A stretch of DNA of 64,000 bases from an uncultured Lachnospiraceae bacterium (GCA_910583895.1 CAJTYJ010000003.1:40419-104418); one strand, 5' to 3'. Positions 50,547 through 59,783 are shown, counted from the stretch's first letter. Numbers and translations are program-made. The notes: a model not told the origin generated them from the sequence alone.

Positions 50547-51382
50547 GGTTTCTCCCTGTTTTCCTTTCTTCTCTGCCGGACCTGCCTGTAGCGTGTCCAC
50601 ACCCCGGCATATAATATGTTGCGCAGGATTCCTGCATCTTTTAGTACCGGCAGTGTCTCAAAAACCCGGGAGCTTTCCGCCATCATCATCTTCAGTACTC
50701 CGCTGCACTCTTTATCAAAGTCGTCCTGTCCGTACCAGTCTGAGAATGCATTGTAATTTCCCTTTTTCAGGTCCTCCTCCACATCCTCATAGGCATCCAT
50801 CAGATAGATAAACTTTCCAAAGAAAAATCCCATCCGGCGAAGCCTCGGCTCCCACGCATCTTCCCGGCACACAAACAATTCTGCCATGATCTCTCCAAAA
50901 AGTCCGGCTGTCTTGTCCACATCGCAGATCTTTTTTTCTTCCAGCCTGCGCAGCTTTTTCAAGAGTGTCTCGATTTTTGCCGTCTTTTTTCCGTACTGCT
51001 TCTGCAGTTTTCTGACCCTGCTCTTCAGAAGACACCCATACAGCAGACGAACAAATTTTCGCTCATCCTGCCAGTCATCGAGACATTTATAGTAGGTCAG
51101 CAGCACATTCATATCCGCTGCGTAATCGTAATACGGATTTTCTCTGCAGGCATGCCTCCTGCCCGGATGGGCCAGACAGCCCCTGATGCAGATCCTGGTC
51201 TTCGGCTCATACAGTCCGGTAAGCAAAAGGGCCAGAAAGGTCATATCGTAGCTCAGTGTCATCTGTCCCAGCCAGCCGTGACGCCGCCTCAGACTGCTGC
51301 AAAGCCCGCAATAAGCCGCCTGATAGGCTTCATACTCTTTTACTTTCAGTTCCGGCCTGTGAACGACGATATATCCGAACAT
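50543..51382 (-). CDS. DUF5685-like helical protein
   Basis: A protein of about 279 residues, all-helical, resembling the family annotated DUF5685. The start is the ATG at 51382, seven bases after AGGAG; a GTG just before it is an alternative. Visible features are the N-terminal MFGYIVVHRPELKVKEYE with CGLC at about 25-28, and an acidic DAYEDVEEDLKKGNYN segment near 200 that recalls the Asp-rich motif of trans-isoprenyl synthases. Family members often sit beside J-domain proteins, as here, with a four-base overlap. The isoprenoid-synthase-like fold is a guess from the pattern. Confidence 0.75.
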   Translation of the reverse strand: MFGYIVVHRPELKVKEYEAYQAAYCGLCSSLRRRHGWLGQMTLSYDMTFLALLLTGLYEPKTRICIRGCLAHPGRRHACRENPYYDYAADMNVLLTYYKCLDDWQDERKFVRLLYGCLLKSRVRKLQKQYGKKTAKIETLLKKLRRLEEKKICDVDKTAGLFGEIMAELFVCREDAWEPRLRRMGFFFGKFIYLMDAYEDVEEDLKKGNYNAFSDWYGQDDFDKECSGVLKMMMAESSRVFETLPVLKDAGILRNILYAGVWTRYRQVRQRRKENREKP

Positions 51383-51385
51383 CAC

Positions 51386-51781
51386 TTAACTCCTTTTCTG
51401 AAACTCATGCTGACACTTTGGACAGCGGACCATAATCCTGCCTTTTCCTCTGGGAATCCGGATCTTCTGCCGGCATTTCGGACAAGTGTAGATATGGTGG
51501 TACCTGCGCTCCTGCCACAGTTTTTTCTGCTGATCTGCCCAGTAACGTGCTTTTGCCGTCCCCTGCAGATACCTCTGGTTCTCTTCATAACGGGCACTGT
51601 GATTTTTTGAAAAAATCCGATAATAGGTATAAATCAAAAGCGCCCATGCCAGCACGCCCAGAAATCGATTATGCAAAAGGACATTGAAAAGCAGACAAAG
51701 CCCTGTGATCCCCAACAAAAAACGGGAGAAGGCATCCTGACCATACCTTCCCTGCATAAAACGATAAAATCTCTCTTTCAT
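51386..51781 (-). CDS. Small membrane protein with C-terminal zinc ribbon
   Basis: About 131 residues from the ATG at 51781, which has AGGAAG eight bases upstream; a frame back to 51859 is less likely. Two hydrophobic segments (about 18-55) are followed by a helix and a C-terminal zinc ribbon with CPKC and CPKC pairs about 20 residues apart. The fold class is common, the function unknown. Adjacent to DUF5685 and the J-domain gene in what looks like one operon (3 bases apart). Confidence 0.8.
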   Translation of the reverse strand: MKERFYRFMQGRYGQDAFSRFLLGITGLCLLFNVLLHNRFLGVLAWALLIYTYYRIFSKNHSARYEENQRYLQGTAKARYWADQQKKLWQERRYHHIYTCPKCRQKIRIPRGKGRIMVRCPKCQHEFQKRS

Positions 51782-51883
51782 TCCATGGTCTTCCTTTCCA
51801 ATATGATCAATGGTGTCGTGTCCATTTTCCTGCCCATATATAAACTTATTGTAAACCATAAATGTGAAAAAGCAATGAAAATT

Positions 51884-52732
51884 TTATAAACAATCCGCGT
51901 GAAGGAACTCCTTCACCTGCTCTATCTTCTCCATGGCGTCCCCATATCCAAGCTGATAGACATCCAGAACCTTTTCTCTTTTTTTCTCCATCCGTCCGAT
52001 CTTCGGGTCACGGCTTGGGCGGATGATCATGACACTGCCCTCTTTTTCCATCCGGTCCAAAATCTCCAGGGTCTGGTTATACTGAAGATACCGCTGCTCC
52101 ATGGCGCGGACAAACTCCGGGTACTCCTGGTAAACCCGCCAAAGCAGCGAATGTCTGGACGGTTTTTTCTGGTAGCCCGCCGGCCGGGTCAGCACCACCA
52201 GGTTTCGCTCATATCCCATCCGGACGAACGCTTCCACCGGTATGCTGTCCGCCACACCTCCGTCCAGAAGTTTCTTTCCGCCCACTTCCACAATTCTGGA
52301 CACCAGCGGCATGGAAGCAGATGCCTGGGCATATGCGATCTCTTTCATACTTTCCATATGAATGTATTCCGCCTTCCCGGTCTCCACATTGGTGCATACC
52401 ACATAAAATTTCACCTTTGACTGCTCAAATGCATCGTGATCAAAAACATCCAGCCGCTCCGGCAGATCATGATAACAGAACTGGACCCCCACAAGGTCAC
52501 CTGTGCGAAGCAGGGAACGGAAGCTCATAAACCTTGGATCCTTCATATATTTCAGATAATAACGAATGCTCCTTCCATGCTGCCCGGACACATAGGAGCA
52601 GCCATGGATGGCTCCTGCGGACACACCGATCACCCCGTCCGTGTATACGCTGTGTTCCATCAGTGCATCTAAAACTCCGGCCGTATAGATCCCCCTCATG
52701 GCTCCGCCTTCCAGTACCAAACCTGTCTTCAT
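51884..52732 (-). CDS. Patatin-like phospholipase
   Basis: A 282-residue alpha/beta hydrolase of the patatin/RssA type, starting at the ATG at 52732. The oxyanion motif LEGGAMRGIYTAGVL (about 6-20), the catalytic serine in GVSAGAIHG (about 38-46) and the paired Asp in LLDGGVADSIP (about 154-164) are all present. No signal peptide or membrane helix, so it acts in the cytoplasm, probably on membrane phospholipids or lysophospholipids. Neighbouring small membrane proteins do not define the pathway. Confidence 0.93.
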   Translation of the reverse strand: MKTGLVLEGGAMRGIYTAGVLDALMEHSVYTDGVIGVSAGAIHGCSYVSGQHGRSIRYYLKYMKDPRFMSFRSLLRTGDLVGVQFCYHDLPERLDVFDHDAFEQSKVKFYVVCTNVETGKAEYIHMESMKEIAYAQASASMPLVSRIVEVGGKKLLDGGVADSIPVEAFVRMGYERNLVVLTRPAGYQKKPSRHSLLWRVYQEYPEFVRAMEQRYLQYNQTLEILDRMEKEGSVMIIRPSRDPKIGRMEKKREKVLDVYQLGYGDAMEKIEQVKEFLHADCL

Positions 52733-52755
52733 AACTTCAACCTTTCTGCACACAT

Positions 52756-53247
52756 TTACGCTTTCAGCGTCCGATATCTTTTATCCAGAATCTCTTCCAG
52801 TTCTTCTCCCGGTTCAAAGCAGATGACATGAGTCCCCTTATCTGTACCAACCTTCATCACACAACAGGTGTTCCCATCCACATGGGAAGAAAAATCTTTT
52901 GTAATTTTCCCCAGACGGACCGCATCCTTTTTCTGGCCCACATAATATGCGGCTACACTTTTCATTTCGCACTGGAATTTTTTCTTTCGGCGGCTCTTTT
53001 TATAAATGGCCGAGATCTCCAGACTTCCGTCCAGAAAGATCGTCTCATACTCCATATCACTGCTCAGATAAGCCAGGTAGCATCCCACCGCTCCGGCCGC
53101 CACCAGCAGAAGGAAGCCCCAATATACCATAAGCGACAGCACCAGGGCTACCGCCGTCACCCCGATGACTGCCACCTGCTTTGCCCGCATCTGTGCAGTC
53201 TGTTGGACCTCCACTGCATATTCACTGTAACTGTTGTTCTCGTTCAT
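52756..53247 (-). CDS. Two-helix membrane protein (DUF6106-like)
   Basis: A 163-residue protein with a short N-terminal tail, two close hydrophobic helices (about 24-40 and 43-62) and a soluble C-terminal domain of about 95 residues (PH-like beta pattern: YETIFLDGSLEISAIYKKSRR, VMKVGTDKGTHVICFEPGEEL). It resembles short proteins annotated DUF6106 in Lachnospiraceae; that name is tentative. AGGAG lies about nine bases before the ATG. Immediately upstream of its ribosome site lies a 53-base repeat found again at 63.46 kb. Precedes the patatin gene by 23 bases. Confidence 0.75.
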   Translation of the reverse strand: MNENNSYSEYAVEVQQTAQMRAKQVAVIGVTAVALVLSLMVYWGFLLLVAAGAVGCYLAYLSSDMEYETIFLDGSLEISAIYKKSRRKKKFQCEMKSVAAYYVGQKKDAVRLGKITKDFSSHVDGNTCCVMKVGTDKGTHVICFEPGEELEEILDKRYRTLKA

Positions 53248-53267
53248 CCTATCATCTCCTAATTCAA

Positions 53268-53320
53268 ATCGCTGCGCAATGGCACAAAAGGGTAAAGCCG
53301 CTTCGACACACCTTGAACGA
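53268..53320 (-). repeat. 53-bp dispersed repeat, copy A
   Basis: Matches 63462-63514 without gaps at 45 of 53 positions. On the minus strand it ends GCGCAGCGAT, then an A/T-rich stretch and TAGGAG, the ribosome site of the following gene. Copy B has the same layout. Confidence 0.85.
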
Positions 53321-53372
53321 CTTTACTGTCCAGCAGAAATCATGCTGAATTATTTAAAGTTTTGCGTATACC

Positions 53373-53403
53373 AAAAACCCGGGGCACCCCATGTGTCCCG
53401 GGC
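53373..53403 (-). terminator. ilvE terminator
   Basis: CCCGGG arms around a loop holding ACAC/GTG, followed by TTTTT on the minus strand, about 10 bases after the stop. Confidence 0.9.
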
Positions 53404-53410
53404 ATGATTT

Positions 53411-54436
53411 TTATAAAATCTCTTTGATCCAGCCTTCCGGCGCTTCGATGCGTCCCATCTGGATGCCGGTCAAAGTATCGTAAAGCTTCTTTGTCACCGG
53501 CCCCATATCCTCCATCCCGCTGGGCAGACAGATCTCCTCTCCATGATCCACAATCTTGCCCACTGGTGAGATCACCGCCGCTGTTCCGCACAGACCACAC
53601 TCTGCGAAATCCTTCAGCTCGTCTTTCCTGACCGGGCGTTCTTCTACTTCCATGCCCAGATAATCCTTTGCCACCACCATCAGAGAACGACGGGTAACGG
53701 AAGGAAGAATGCTGCCCGACTTTGGCGTCACGAACTTACCATCTTTGGTGATAAACATAAAGTTGGCTCCGCCGGTCTCCTCCACATAAGTCCTGGTTCC
53801 CGGGTCCAGATACAGATTTTCATCAAAGCCCTGGTTGTGGGCATCCACGATATTGTAAAGGCTCATGGCGTAATTAAGCCCTGCCTTGATGTCTCCGGTT
53901 CCATGGGGCGCCGCCCGGTCCACATCCGATACACGGATCGTAATCGGCTTTGCACCGCCCTTAAAATACGGACCTACCGGAGTGGTGAAGACACGGAACT
54001 GGTATTCTGTCGCCGGCCTGACTCCGATGATCGCATCGATGCCGAACATAAAAGGCCGAATATACAGAGTCGCACCGCTTCCATAAGGCGGTACATAGGC
54101 GGCATTGGCCTTTACAGTCTCCACCACCGCTTCCACAAAACGCTCTTCCGGGAATACCGGCATCTGCAGCCTTCTGGCAGAATCTGCCATACGCTTTGCA
54201 TTCAGATCCGGCCGGAAGGTCACAATCCTTCCATCTTCCGTGGTGTAGGCCTTGATCCCCTCAAAACAGGTCTGGGCATACTGCAGCACACAGGCACACT
54301 CACTCATGGCGATCATCGGATCGCTGCTCAAGGCTCCTTCATCCCATGCTCCGTTCTTATAGCTGGAAACATACCGTTTGTCTGTGGGTATATAATTGAA
54401 ACCCAGATTGCTCCAGTCAATATTTTTCTTCTCCAT
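53411..54436 (-). CDS. ilvE: Branched-chain amino acid aminotransferase
   Basis: A 341-residue class IV PLP aminotransferase that makes or degrades Leu, Ile and Val. The start is the ATG at 54436 (MEKKNIDWSNLGFNYI) after GGAAAGGAAG. Family signature YVEETGGANFMFI plus the PLP-Lys region AGLNYAMSLYNIVDAHNQG (Lys before it, about 188), and SILPSVTRRSLM near 265, all intact. The bacterial long form (BCAT-II). It is a single gene with its own terminator. CodY would be the expected regulator, but no convincing CodY box lies upstream. Confidence 0.96.
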   Translation of the reverse strand: MEKKNIDWSNLGFNYIPTDKRYVSSYKNGAWDEGALSSDPMIAMSECACVLQYAQTCFEGIKAYTTEDGRIVTFRPDLNAKRMADSARRLQMPVFPEERFVEAVVETVKANAAYVPPYGSGATLYIRPFMFGIDAIIGVRPATEYQFRVFTTPVGPYFKGGAKPITIRVSDVDRAAPHGTGDIKAGLNYAMSLYNIVDAHNQGFDENLYLDPGTRTYVEETGGANFMFITKDGKFVTPKSGSILPSVTRRSLMVVAKDYLGMEVEERPVRKDELKDFAECGLCGTAAVISPVGKIVDHGEEICLPSGMEDMGPVTKKLYDTLTGIQMGRIEAPEGWIKEIL

Positions 54437-54547
54437 CACTTTTGCTTCCTTTCCTATGTATAGTAGATGATGTCTGCGATGACTCATGACTTTTATCTTT
54501 TCCCATCATACGCCATTCAGAAAAACATGTCAAGACTGCAGCCGCTA

Positions 54548-55243
54548 TCAAATCAGATCCTGTTCTGTGAGAAACTCCCGAATCCTGGTGCCGTCATAAT
54601 AGAGGTCCGTCTCTGTAGAATGCCCCTTATGAAAACGAAGAATCTGGTCTTTCAGATGGAACCACAACCGGTAACTATGATTTTGGTACTCGGGATACCA
54701 GATCTGAATCTCCGCGTCCCAATCCCAACCTGTCTGCTCCTGGATCACTTCTTGTTTTTCCAGGGAAAGTGGTTCCAGATCCAGACAAAGCCAGAGAAGC
54801 TCCTTCTGCGCTTCCTCTGTCAGCTCTGCCAGATAAGATTCAGCACCAATATGGAAGGTCAGATCAACCTGGGGAACCAGATCTGTGTCATAGGGCGTAT
54901 TTACAATCCGGCGGCATTCCAGATGATAGGAAAGAGAGATGCCTGTCAGGAAGACCGCCGTGCCGGCCCAGAGAATCAAAAGCATCTCTTTCACGCTTTT
55001 TCCCTCCGCCTTTCTCTGCCAGAGCCAGAGCAGGCTGAAAAGAACGGCTGCCAGAAATATGGCGGCAAAATAGACCCCCTGATGCTCCGGCTGGTTAAAA
55101 CTGCTCATCTTCTCCGGTGAAACGCTCATCAGCCATTCATTGATGGGCTGCTGATACCGCCCGGCAGCCAGATAAGAGAACAGCAGCAGGAAAAATGCCG
55201 CCACTGCCCAGTCTCTGTTCTTCTGAATCCTCCACTTTTTCAT
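54548..55243 (-). CDS. Hypothetical two-helix membrane protein after the ECF sigma unit
   Basis: About 231 residues from the ATG at 55243 (MKKWRIQKNRDWAV). Three hydrophobic segments are visible (about 12-30, 58-78, 92-110) with a soluble C-terminal half rich in acidic residues and tryptophan. It begins two bases after the preceding membrane protein stop, so it is the third gene of the ECF sigma operon. No family recognised. The segment order suggests an extracytoplasmic sensor, but this is inference from operon position only. Confidence 0.75.
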   Translation of the reverse strand: MKKWRIQKNRDWAVAAFFLLLFSYLAAGRYQQPINEWLMSVSPEKMSSFNQPEHQGVYFAAIFLAAVLFSLLWLWQRKAEGKSVKEMLLILWAGTAVFLTGISLSYHLECRRIVNTPYDTDLVPQVDLTFHIGAESYLAELTEEAQKELLWLCLDLEPLSLEKQEVIQEQTGWDWDAEIQIWYPEYQNHSYRLWFHLKDQILRFHKGHSTETDLYYDGTRIREFLTEQDLI

Positions 55244-55245
55244 CT

Positions 55246-56091
55246 TCACTCCGCCTCCTCTTCTTCCGCGTATGTCCGGTACAAATCCATAAACGCATCG
55301 GTCATCCGATATACATACCCCTGGTCGGTCACCAGATAACCCTTTTCCGGATGAATCCACGCCTGCATGGCTCCCTGTCCGTTGTCACCGAAGATCAGAT
55401 CCAGTTCCATTTCTCCCTTCGGGTCCCGAAGCGTTTTTGCCGCTCTCTCCGGTCCGGCTCCTTCATAGAAGGTCTCCCGGAGCCGATTCTTTTGTTCCTC
55501 CCAGTAATCTGCATAATAGCCGTTCCCTGTAAACTCCCGGACTACAAAGATGCCGCTAAGATCTGTCAAGCAGTTATTCTGCTTCACCTGCCAGGCATTG
55601 GCGCCAAAAAGCGCTCCGGTCCAGACACTAATCACCACTGCCCAGATGCATCCGAAACGGACATAACCGGACAGCGTAAAGATTCGTTTGTCCCCGGTAA
55701 AATAGGCAAGGCTGCCATAAAGAGCGCCTCCAAACAGAGCCGAAGTCCCATACTCTGCCAGATACGAGATGCGGGGAGCCTGTGGAAAAAACGCATCCCA
55801 TCCAAAGATTCCAAGACCTGTGCGCAGATCATGCTCCCCGTGCAGCGCCTGGTGCAAAAACTCGCTGAGCTTATAGGGTATCCCCAGCACTGCCTTCAGG
55901 GGCAGAAAACTCTCTGTGTAGTAACGATAGCTGAACCACCCCAGCAAAAGCCCCAGGACGGTAAAAAGCACGATCCTTCTGGTTCCTTTTTCATAATGAA
56001 CCACCTGTTCCTTTAATACTTCATCGTTTCCTTCATAGACCACTCTGGGAATCTCCACCTGGCCCTCTCTCATTTCTTCATGTTCCGCCAT
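55246..56091 (-). CDS. Membrane protein, candidate anti-sigma factor
   Basis: About 281 residues. The ATG at 56091 (MAEHEEMREGQVEI) is seven bases from GGAGG and is preferred over the ATG at 56097, which overlaps the sigma stop. A cytoplasmic N-terminus of about 40 residues precedes several hydrophobic segments (about 45-65, 100-125, 135-155) and an extracytoplasmic domain. This layout and the translational coupling to an ECF sigma gene fit a membrane anti-sigma factor. No zinc-dependent HxxxCxxC motif is present, so it is not of the RsrA/ZAS type. No family recognised. Confidence 0.75.
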   Translation of the reverse strand: MAEHEEMREGQVEIPRVVYEGNDEVLKEQVVHYEKGTRRIVLFTVLGLLLGWFSYRYYTESFLPLKAVLGIPYKLSEFLHQALHGEHDLRTGLGIFGWDAFFPQAPRISYLAEYGTSALFGGALYGSLAYFTGDKRIFTLSGYVRFGCIWAVVISVWTGALFGANAWQVKQNNCLTDLSGIFVVREFTGNGYYADYWEEQKNRLRETFYEGAGPERAAKTLRDPKGEMELDLIFGDNGQGAMQAWIHPEKGYLVTDQGYVYRMTDAFMDLYRTYAEEEEAE

Positions 56092-56093
56092 CT

Positions 56094-56606
56094 TCATTCC
56101 TCCATCCGTCCGATTTCTCTCAGATACAGTTTCCGGTACTTCTTCCTTGCACGGTGCAGACGCACTTTCACGTTGGCCTCTGTGATCCCGAGCATCCGGG
56201 AAAGCTCTTCGTAGGCAATCCCTTCGCAGTCCCGCAGAAGCAGAATCGTCCGCTCCTCCTCCTTCATCATACAAAGGACCTTTCGGACAAGCGCTCCCTC
56301 TTCCCTTTGGATCATCTGCTCTTCCAGAGGACTGTCCAGACTTTTGTCATTTCCGTCCGGCATCTCTTCTCCAAGCAGCAGCGGCTGCTTTTTTCTTGCA
56401 TAGGACAGGAACGTATTTCTTGCAATTGTGAGACACCAGGTCTTCTCGCTGCAGTCCCCCCGGAATCTGCGCATTCCCTGAAAGATTTTGAGAAAAGTCT
56501 CCTGCGCCAGATCCTTCGCCAGCTCCTCTTCTCTGCACATATAATACAGGTAGTTGTACACCGCATCCCTGTATGTCCGGTAAAGTTTCTCAAACCGTGC
56601 TTTCAT
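56094..56606 (-). CDS. ECF-type RNA polymerase sigma factor
   Basis: A 170-residue group 4 sigma factor from the ATG at 56606, which has AGGAG seven bases upstream. Region 2 (about 10-75: YRDAVYNYLYYMCREEELAKDLAQETFLKIF) and region 4 (about 110-160: YEELSRMLGITEANVKVRLHRARKKYRKLY) are complete, while region 3 is lacking, as usual for ECF factors. It heads a three-gene unit with two membrane proteins that overlap or abut. The signal sensed and the target promoter are unknown. ECF recognition sites could not be assigned. Confidence 0.93.
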   Translation of the reverse strand: MKARFEKLYRTYRDAVYNYLYYMCREEELAKDLAQETFLKIFQGMRRFRGDCSEKTWCLTIARNTFLSYARKKQPLLLGEEMPDGNDKSLDSPLEEQMIQREEGALVRKVLCMMKEEERTILLLRDCEGIAYEELSRMLGITEANVKVRLHRARKKYRKLYLREIGRMEE

Positions 56607-56751
56607 CTGCGGTCTCCTTATTTCTTCTCTTTGATGGCCATCTATAATAACAGACACATATCCCCCGGAATTGTTACACTTTTTCAGATTTTTTTCCGTA
56701 TCTCTTCCACCGGTTCTCCATCCGTTCTGGCAGCATTGTCCCGCAAAGCAG

Positions 56752-56778
56752 AAAAAGCCCCCGTATTTCTACGGAAGC
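56752..56778 (-). terminator. Terminator of the ABC transporter/kinase operon
   Basis: On the minus strand, a GCTTCCGTA arm, a GAAA loop and a TACGGGGGC arm, then TTTTT. About 40-60 bases after the kinase stop. Confidence 0.85.
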
Positions 56779-56817
56779 TCTCTCCACTGTCCATACATGG
56801 CAGTCAGTTACCCCTAT

Positions 56818-57927
56818 TTATAAATACTGCTCTGCAATCTCCTGCAGCTGTCCCCACTTGTCTTCCATATCCTTCACCATACGGAACTGGGTCCTGCAGC
56901 GGTCCAGATTGTGCTCCGGCCGATGGATCTTGAAATAATGATCCCCTTCCAGATAGTCCGTCAAAAACCGCATCCCGCATTCCAGCGTCATAAGCTTCGC
57001 CCCCATGGGCAGCATCTGGATCTCCTTTTCGGTAAGTGACCCGCCGCAGCCCTCGATAAATCCTTTCGTATACAGAGCAAACAGCTCCAGATCACAGGAA
57101 ATCTTCGTCAGATCCTTCTCATCCTCCGCTCCGGTATTCGCTCCGAAGCGAATGGAATCTCCATAGTCATAGAGTGCTGAACCGGGCATCACCGTATCCA
57201 GGTCAATCACACAGATTCCTTTTCTGGAAACCTGATCCAGCATGATATTGTTCAGCTTCGTATCATTGTGCGTCACCCGCAGCGGAATCTCTCCGGAGGA
57301 AAGCAGATCACAGAGCACACGGCAGTCCTCTTCCCGGTCCAGCACGAACCGGATCTCTTCTGCCACTCCTGCTGCACGCTTCAGAGAATCCGCTTCCACC
57401 GCCTTCTTAAAGTTCTTCAGACGGTCCACTGTATTGTGGAAATTTGGAATCGTCTCATGAAGGCTCTCTGCCGGATACTCTGCCAGCAGTTTCTGGAAAT
57501 GGCCAAATGCCACCGCGCTCTCATAGAAATCCTCCGGACGTTCCACCACATCATAACTGACTGCATCCTCCACAAACCGGTACATCCGCCAGAACGTACC
57601 GTCCGCTTCCTGCCAGTAGGAACCGCCGTCTCTGGTCGGGATTACATTCAGCGCCTCTCTTCTGGGGTCTCCGCCGTTCTCCGTGATCTTTTTCTGCAAA
57701 AATGCAGTCACGCCTGCGATATTCTCCATCAGCCCTTTGGGATCCCTGAACACTTCATGATTCATCCTTTGAAGAATGTATCTCACCTGTTCTCCGGATG
57801 CCGTACGACAGGTCAGAAGAAAGGTGTCGTTGATATGTCCGTTTCCATGGGGTTCGATGCTTTCCAGCTCTCCTTCAATTTCAAACTTCTCCGAGATCTG
57901 CAATAATTCCGTCTTTTCTCTGCTCAT
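56818..57927 (-). CDS. N-acetylhexosamine 1-kinase (NahK/LnpB-like)
   Basis: A 369-residue aminoglycoside-phosphotransferase-fold kinase. The P-loop-like HGNGHINDTF (about 27-36), catalytic HNDTKLNNIML (about 219-229) and metal-binding VIDLDTVMPGSALYDYGDSIR (about 240-258) match NahK of bifidobacteria, which phosphorylates GlcNAc and GalNAc at C1. Its position at the end of the importer operon and near a GH112 phosphorylase makes this role very likely, since GH112 releases free N-acetylhexosamine. Length is normal for NahK. AGGAGG lies before the ATG. Confidence 0.9.
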   Translation of the reverse strand: MSREKTELLQISEKFEIEGELESIEPHGNGHINDTFLLTCRTASGEQVRYILQRMNHEVFRDPKGLMENIAGVTAFLQKKITENGGDPRREALNVIPTRDGGSYWQEADGTFWRMYRFVEDAVSYDVVERPEDFYESAVAFGHFQKLLAEYPAESLHETIPNFHNTVDRLKNFKKAVEADSLKRAAGVAEEIRFVLDREEDCRVLCDLLSSGEIPLRVTHNDTKLNNIMLDQVSRKGICVIDLDTVMPGSALYDYGDSIRFGANTGAEDEKDLTKISCDLELFALYTKGFIEGCGGSLTEKEIQMLPMGAKLMTLECGMRFLTDYLEGDHYFKIHRPEHNLDRCRTQFRMVKDMEDKWGQLQEIAEQYL

Positions 57928-57936
57928 ACAGGCCTC

Positions 57937-58818
57937 CTAACCTTTTACACCGCCGCCTGTAACACCGGCAATGATCTTTTCTGACAGGAACACATACAGG
58001 ATGAAAGTTGGCAGAAAGACAATGACCACTGCCGCAAACATTCCCGCGTAGTCTCCGGTATACCGCATGGAATTGATCATTCCGTAAAGTCCGATGGCTA
58101 CGGATTTTACCCTGTCAGAGTTTGCAAAAATCAGAGACATAAAGTACTCATTCCACACATTGATAAAGTTGAAAATAGTAACCGTAATAATTCCCGGCTG
58201 CGCCATGGGCAGCATGATCTTCCAGAAGGTTTTCATGGGCGGACATCCGTCAATGGCAGCCGCCTCTTCAAAGGACCTGGAAAGATTGCTGAAAAAGGTC
58301 AGAAGAAAAATCGTCGTATAGGGTACATTGATCCCCACATACAAAAAGATCAGCACCGCACGGTTGGCCAGCGATACATTCAGGATATTCCAGCCTGCCA
58401 CCAGTCCGAACAGCGGCAGCACGATCATGGTCGCCGGAACACCCATGGCCGCCACAAAACCGTTCTGGACCAGTTTATTGCCCAGAAACGTAAAGCGGGA
58501 AAGCACATAGGCCGCCGGTGCGCAGATCAGCACCAGAAACGCACAGGATATGGTCGCATAGACCAGTGAATTCATGAAAAACACGGACACGTTGGATGCC
58601 TTCCATGCTTTGGCATAATTCTCCAGATGAAATCCGCTCTCAAACTGGAAGACCGTCCCGGAGAAGATTTCCTTGGAAGTGGAAAAGCTGGCAGCGATCA
58701 CCCATCCCAGAAGGATAAAGGTGAACAGCACCCACAGGGACAGGATGAGATAACCCGGAGCCAGACGAAGCTCTCTGCGCCAGTTCACACGTTCACGCAC
58801 TTTCTTTTCTTTTGCCAT
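57937..58818 (-). CDS. Carbohydrate ABC transporter permease (MalG type)
   Basis: A 293-residue permease with six membrane helices. The MsbA-type EAA loop EEAAAIDGCPPMKTFWKIMLPMAQPGI (spread over about 190-215) is intact and contacts the ATPase. Second permease of a CUT1-type importer; with the adjacent MalF-type permease and the lipoprotein binding protein it forms the membrane part. No ATPase gene is in the cluster, so a shared MsmK-like ATPase encoded elsewhere is expected. Substrate: galacto-N-biose/lacto-N-biose, by context. Confidence 0.94.
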   Translation of the reverse strand: MAKEKKVRERVNWRRELRLAPGYLILSLWVLFTFILLGWVIAASFSTSKEIFSGTVFQFESGFHLENYAKAWKASNVSVFFMNSLVYATISCAFLVLICAPAAYVLSRFTFLGNKLVQNGFVAAMGVPATMIVLPLFGLVAGWNILNVSLANRAVLIFLYVGINVPYTTIFLLTFFSNLSRSFEEAAAIDGCPPMKTFWKIMLPMAQPGIITVTIFNFINVWNEYFMSLIFANSDRVKSVAIGLYGMINSMRYTGDYAGMFAAVVIVFLPTFILYVFLSEKIIAGVTGGGVKG

Positions 58819-58832
58819 CCTTACTCCCTCCT

Positions 58833-59738
58833 TTAAAATTCGATGTCATCGTCTTTGAAGACTTTGTCGCACACAACGAAAATCAGTACCACGCACACAC
58901 TCAGGAGTACGCCCACCGCCGCGCCGATCCCGGCATTTCTCTCGGTCATACTGTTTCCTGCGCCGAAAATGTTCTGGTACATATAGACCACCGGCGTAAT
59001 GGTCTGGGTATTGGAGACCACCATGGAGAACAGCTGGGACCACAGGAAAAATCCGGCGGAACTGATACTCCACATGGTTATATTCGTCTTTGTAACCCCC
59101 TTCAGAAGCGGAAGGGTGATATAGCGGAACTGCTGAATCCTGCTGGCGCCGTCCAGCGTAGCCGCCTCATAATAATCCGTGCCGATCCGCTCGATGCCGC
59201 TGGCAAAGATCAGCATATGATATCCCACCATTCCGAAGCAGTATGCAATCAGAAGGGCGATAAACAGATGAGACGGATCCAGCCACTGGAATTTGGCCAG
59301 CCACTTCCAGTGCAGCAGTTCTCCGATGGATTTGAAAAGACCGAACTTGGGGCTGAACACATATTGCAGCCACATGGTCGCCAGCGCCACCGCACTGACC
59401 ACGTTGGGCATGTAGATAATCGCCCGGAACGCACTTTTGAAACGGATCCCGCTGGTGAGGATCGCTGCGAACAGGAGCGCAAGCCCCATGACAAGGATCC
59501 CTCCGAAAAGCCAGATCCGGAAGATATTCCACATGGATATGCGGAACAGCTCCGTGTTGAACAGTTTTATGTAATTGGCAAGTCCTGAAAACTGCCACTT
59601 GGATACCGCATCTGTCACTCCTTCAATCTTAAAGAAACTCATGGCAATGGTGCGGAAGATCGGATACAGGAAGATGATACAGAACATGATGACCGCAGGT
59701 GCAAGGAACACCACGATCATGGTCTTATTTTTTTTCAA
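58833..59738 (-). CDS. Carbohydrate ABC transporter permease (MalF type)
   Basis: A 301-residue permease with six membrane helices and the EAA loop YEAATLDGASRIQQFRYITLPLLKG (about 195-219, in pieces). The start is TTG at 59738 with a GAGGGGG site; the next ATG would remove the first helix. It follows the binding-protein gene after 138 bases that contain a hairpin attenuator. Partner of the MalG-type permease 14 bases downstream. Substrate inferred from the cluster as GNB/LNB. Confidence 0.93.
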   Translation of the reverse strand: MKKNKTMIVVFLAPAVIMFCIIFLYPIFRTIAMSFFKIEGVTDAVSKWQFSGLANYIKLFNTELFRISMWNIFRIWLFGGILVMGLALLFAAILTSGIRFKSAFRAIIYMPNVVSAVALATMWLQYVFSPKFGLFKSIGELLHWKWLAKFQWLDPSHLFIALLIAYCFGMVGYHMLIFASGIERIGTDYYEAATLDGASRIQQFRYITLPLLKGVTKTNITMWSISSAGFFLWSQLFSMVVSNTQTITPVVYMYQNIFGAGNSMTERNAGIGAAVGVLLSVCVVLIFVVCDKVFKDDDIEF

Positions 59739-59783
59739 TCCGGCAACCCCCTCTTTTCATAACAGATCTTATGTTTCCACTTT

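Noticed and set aside
54490..54545. CodY box upstream of ilvE
   Set aside because: Best match (around CATTCAGAAAAAC) has about six mismatches to the 15-base consensus, no better than chance in AT-rich DNA.
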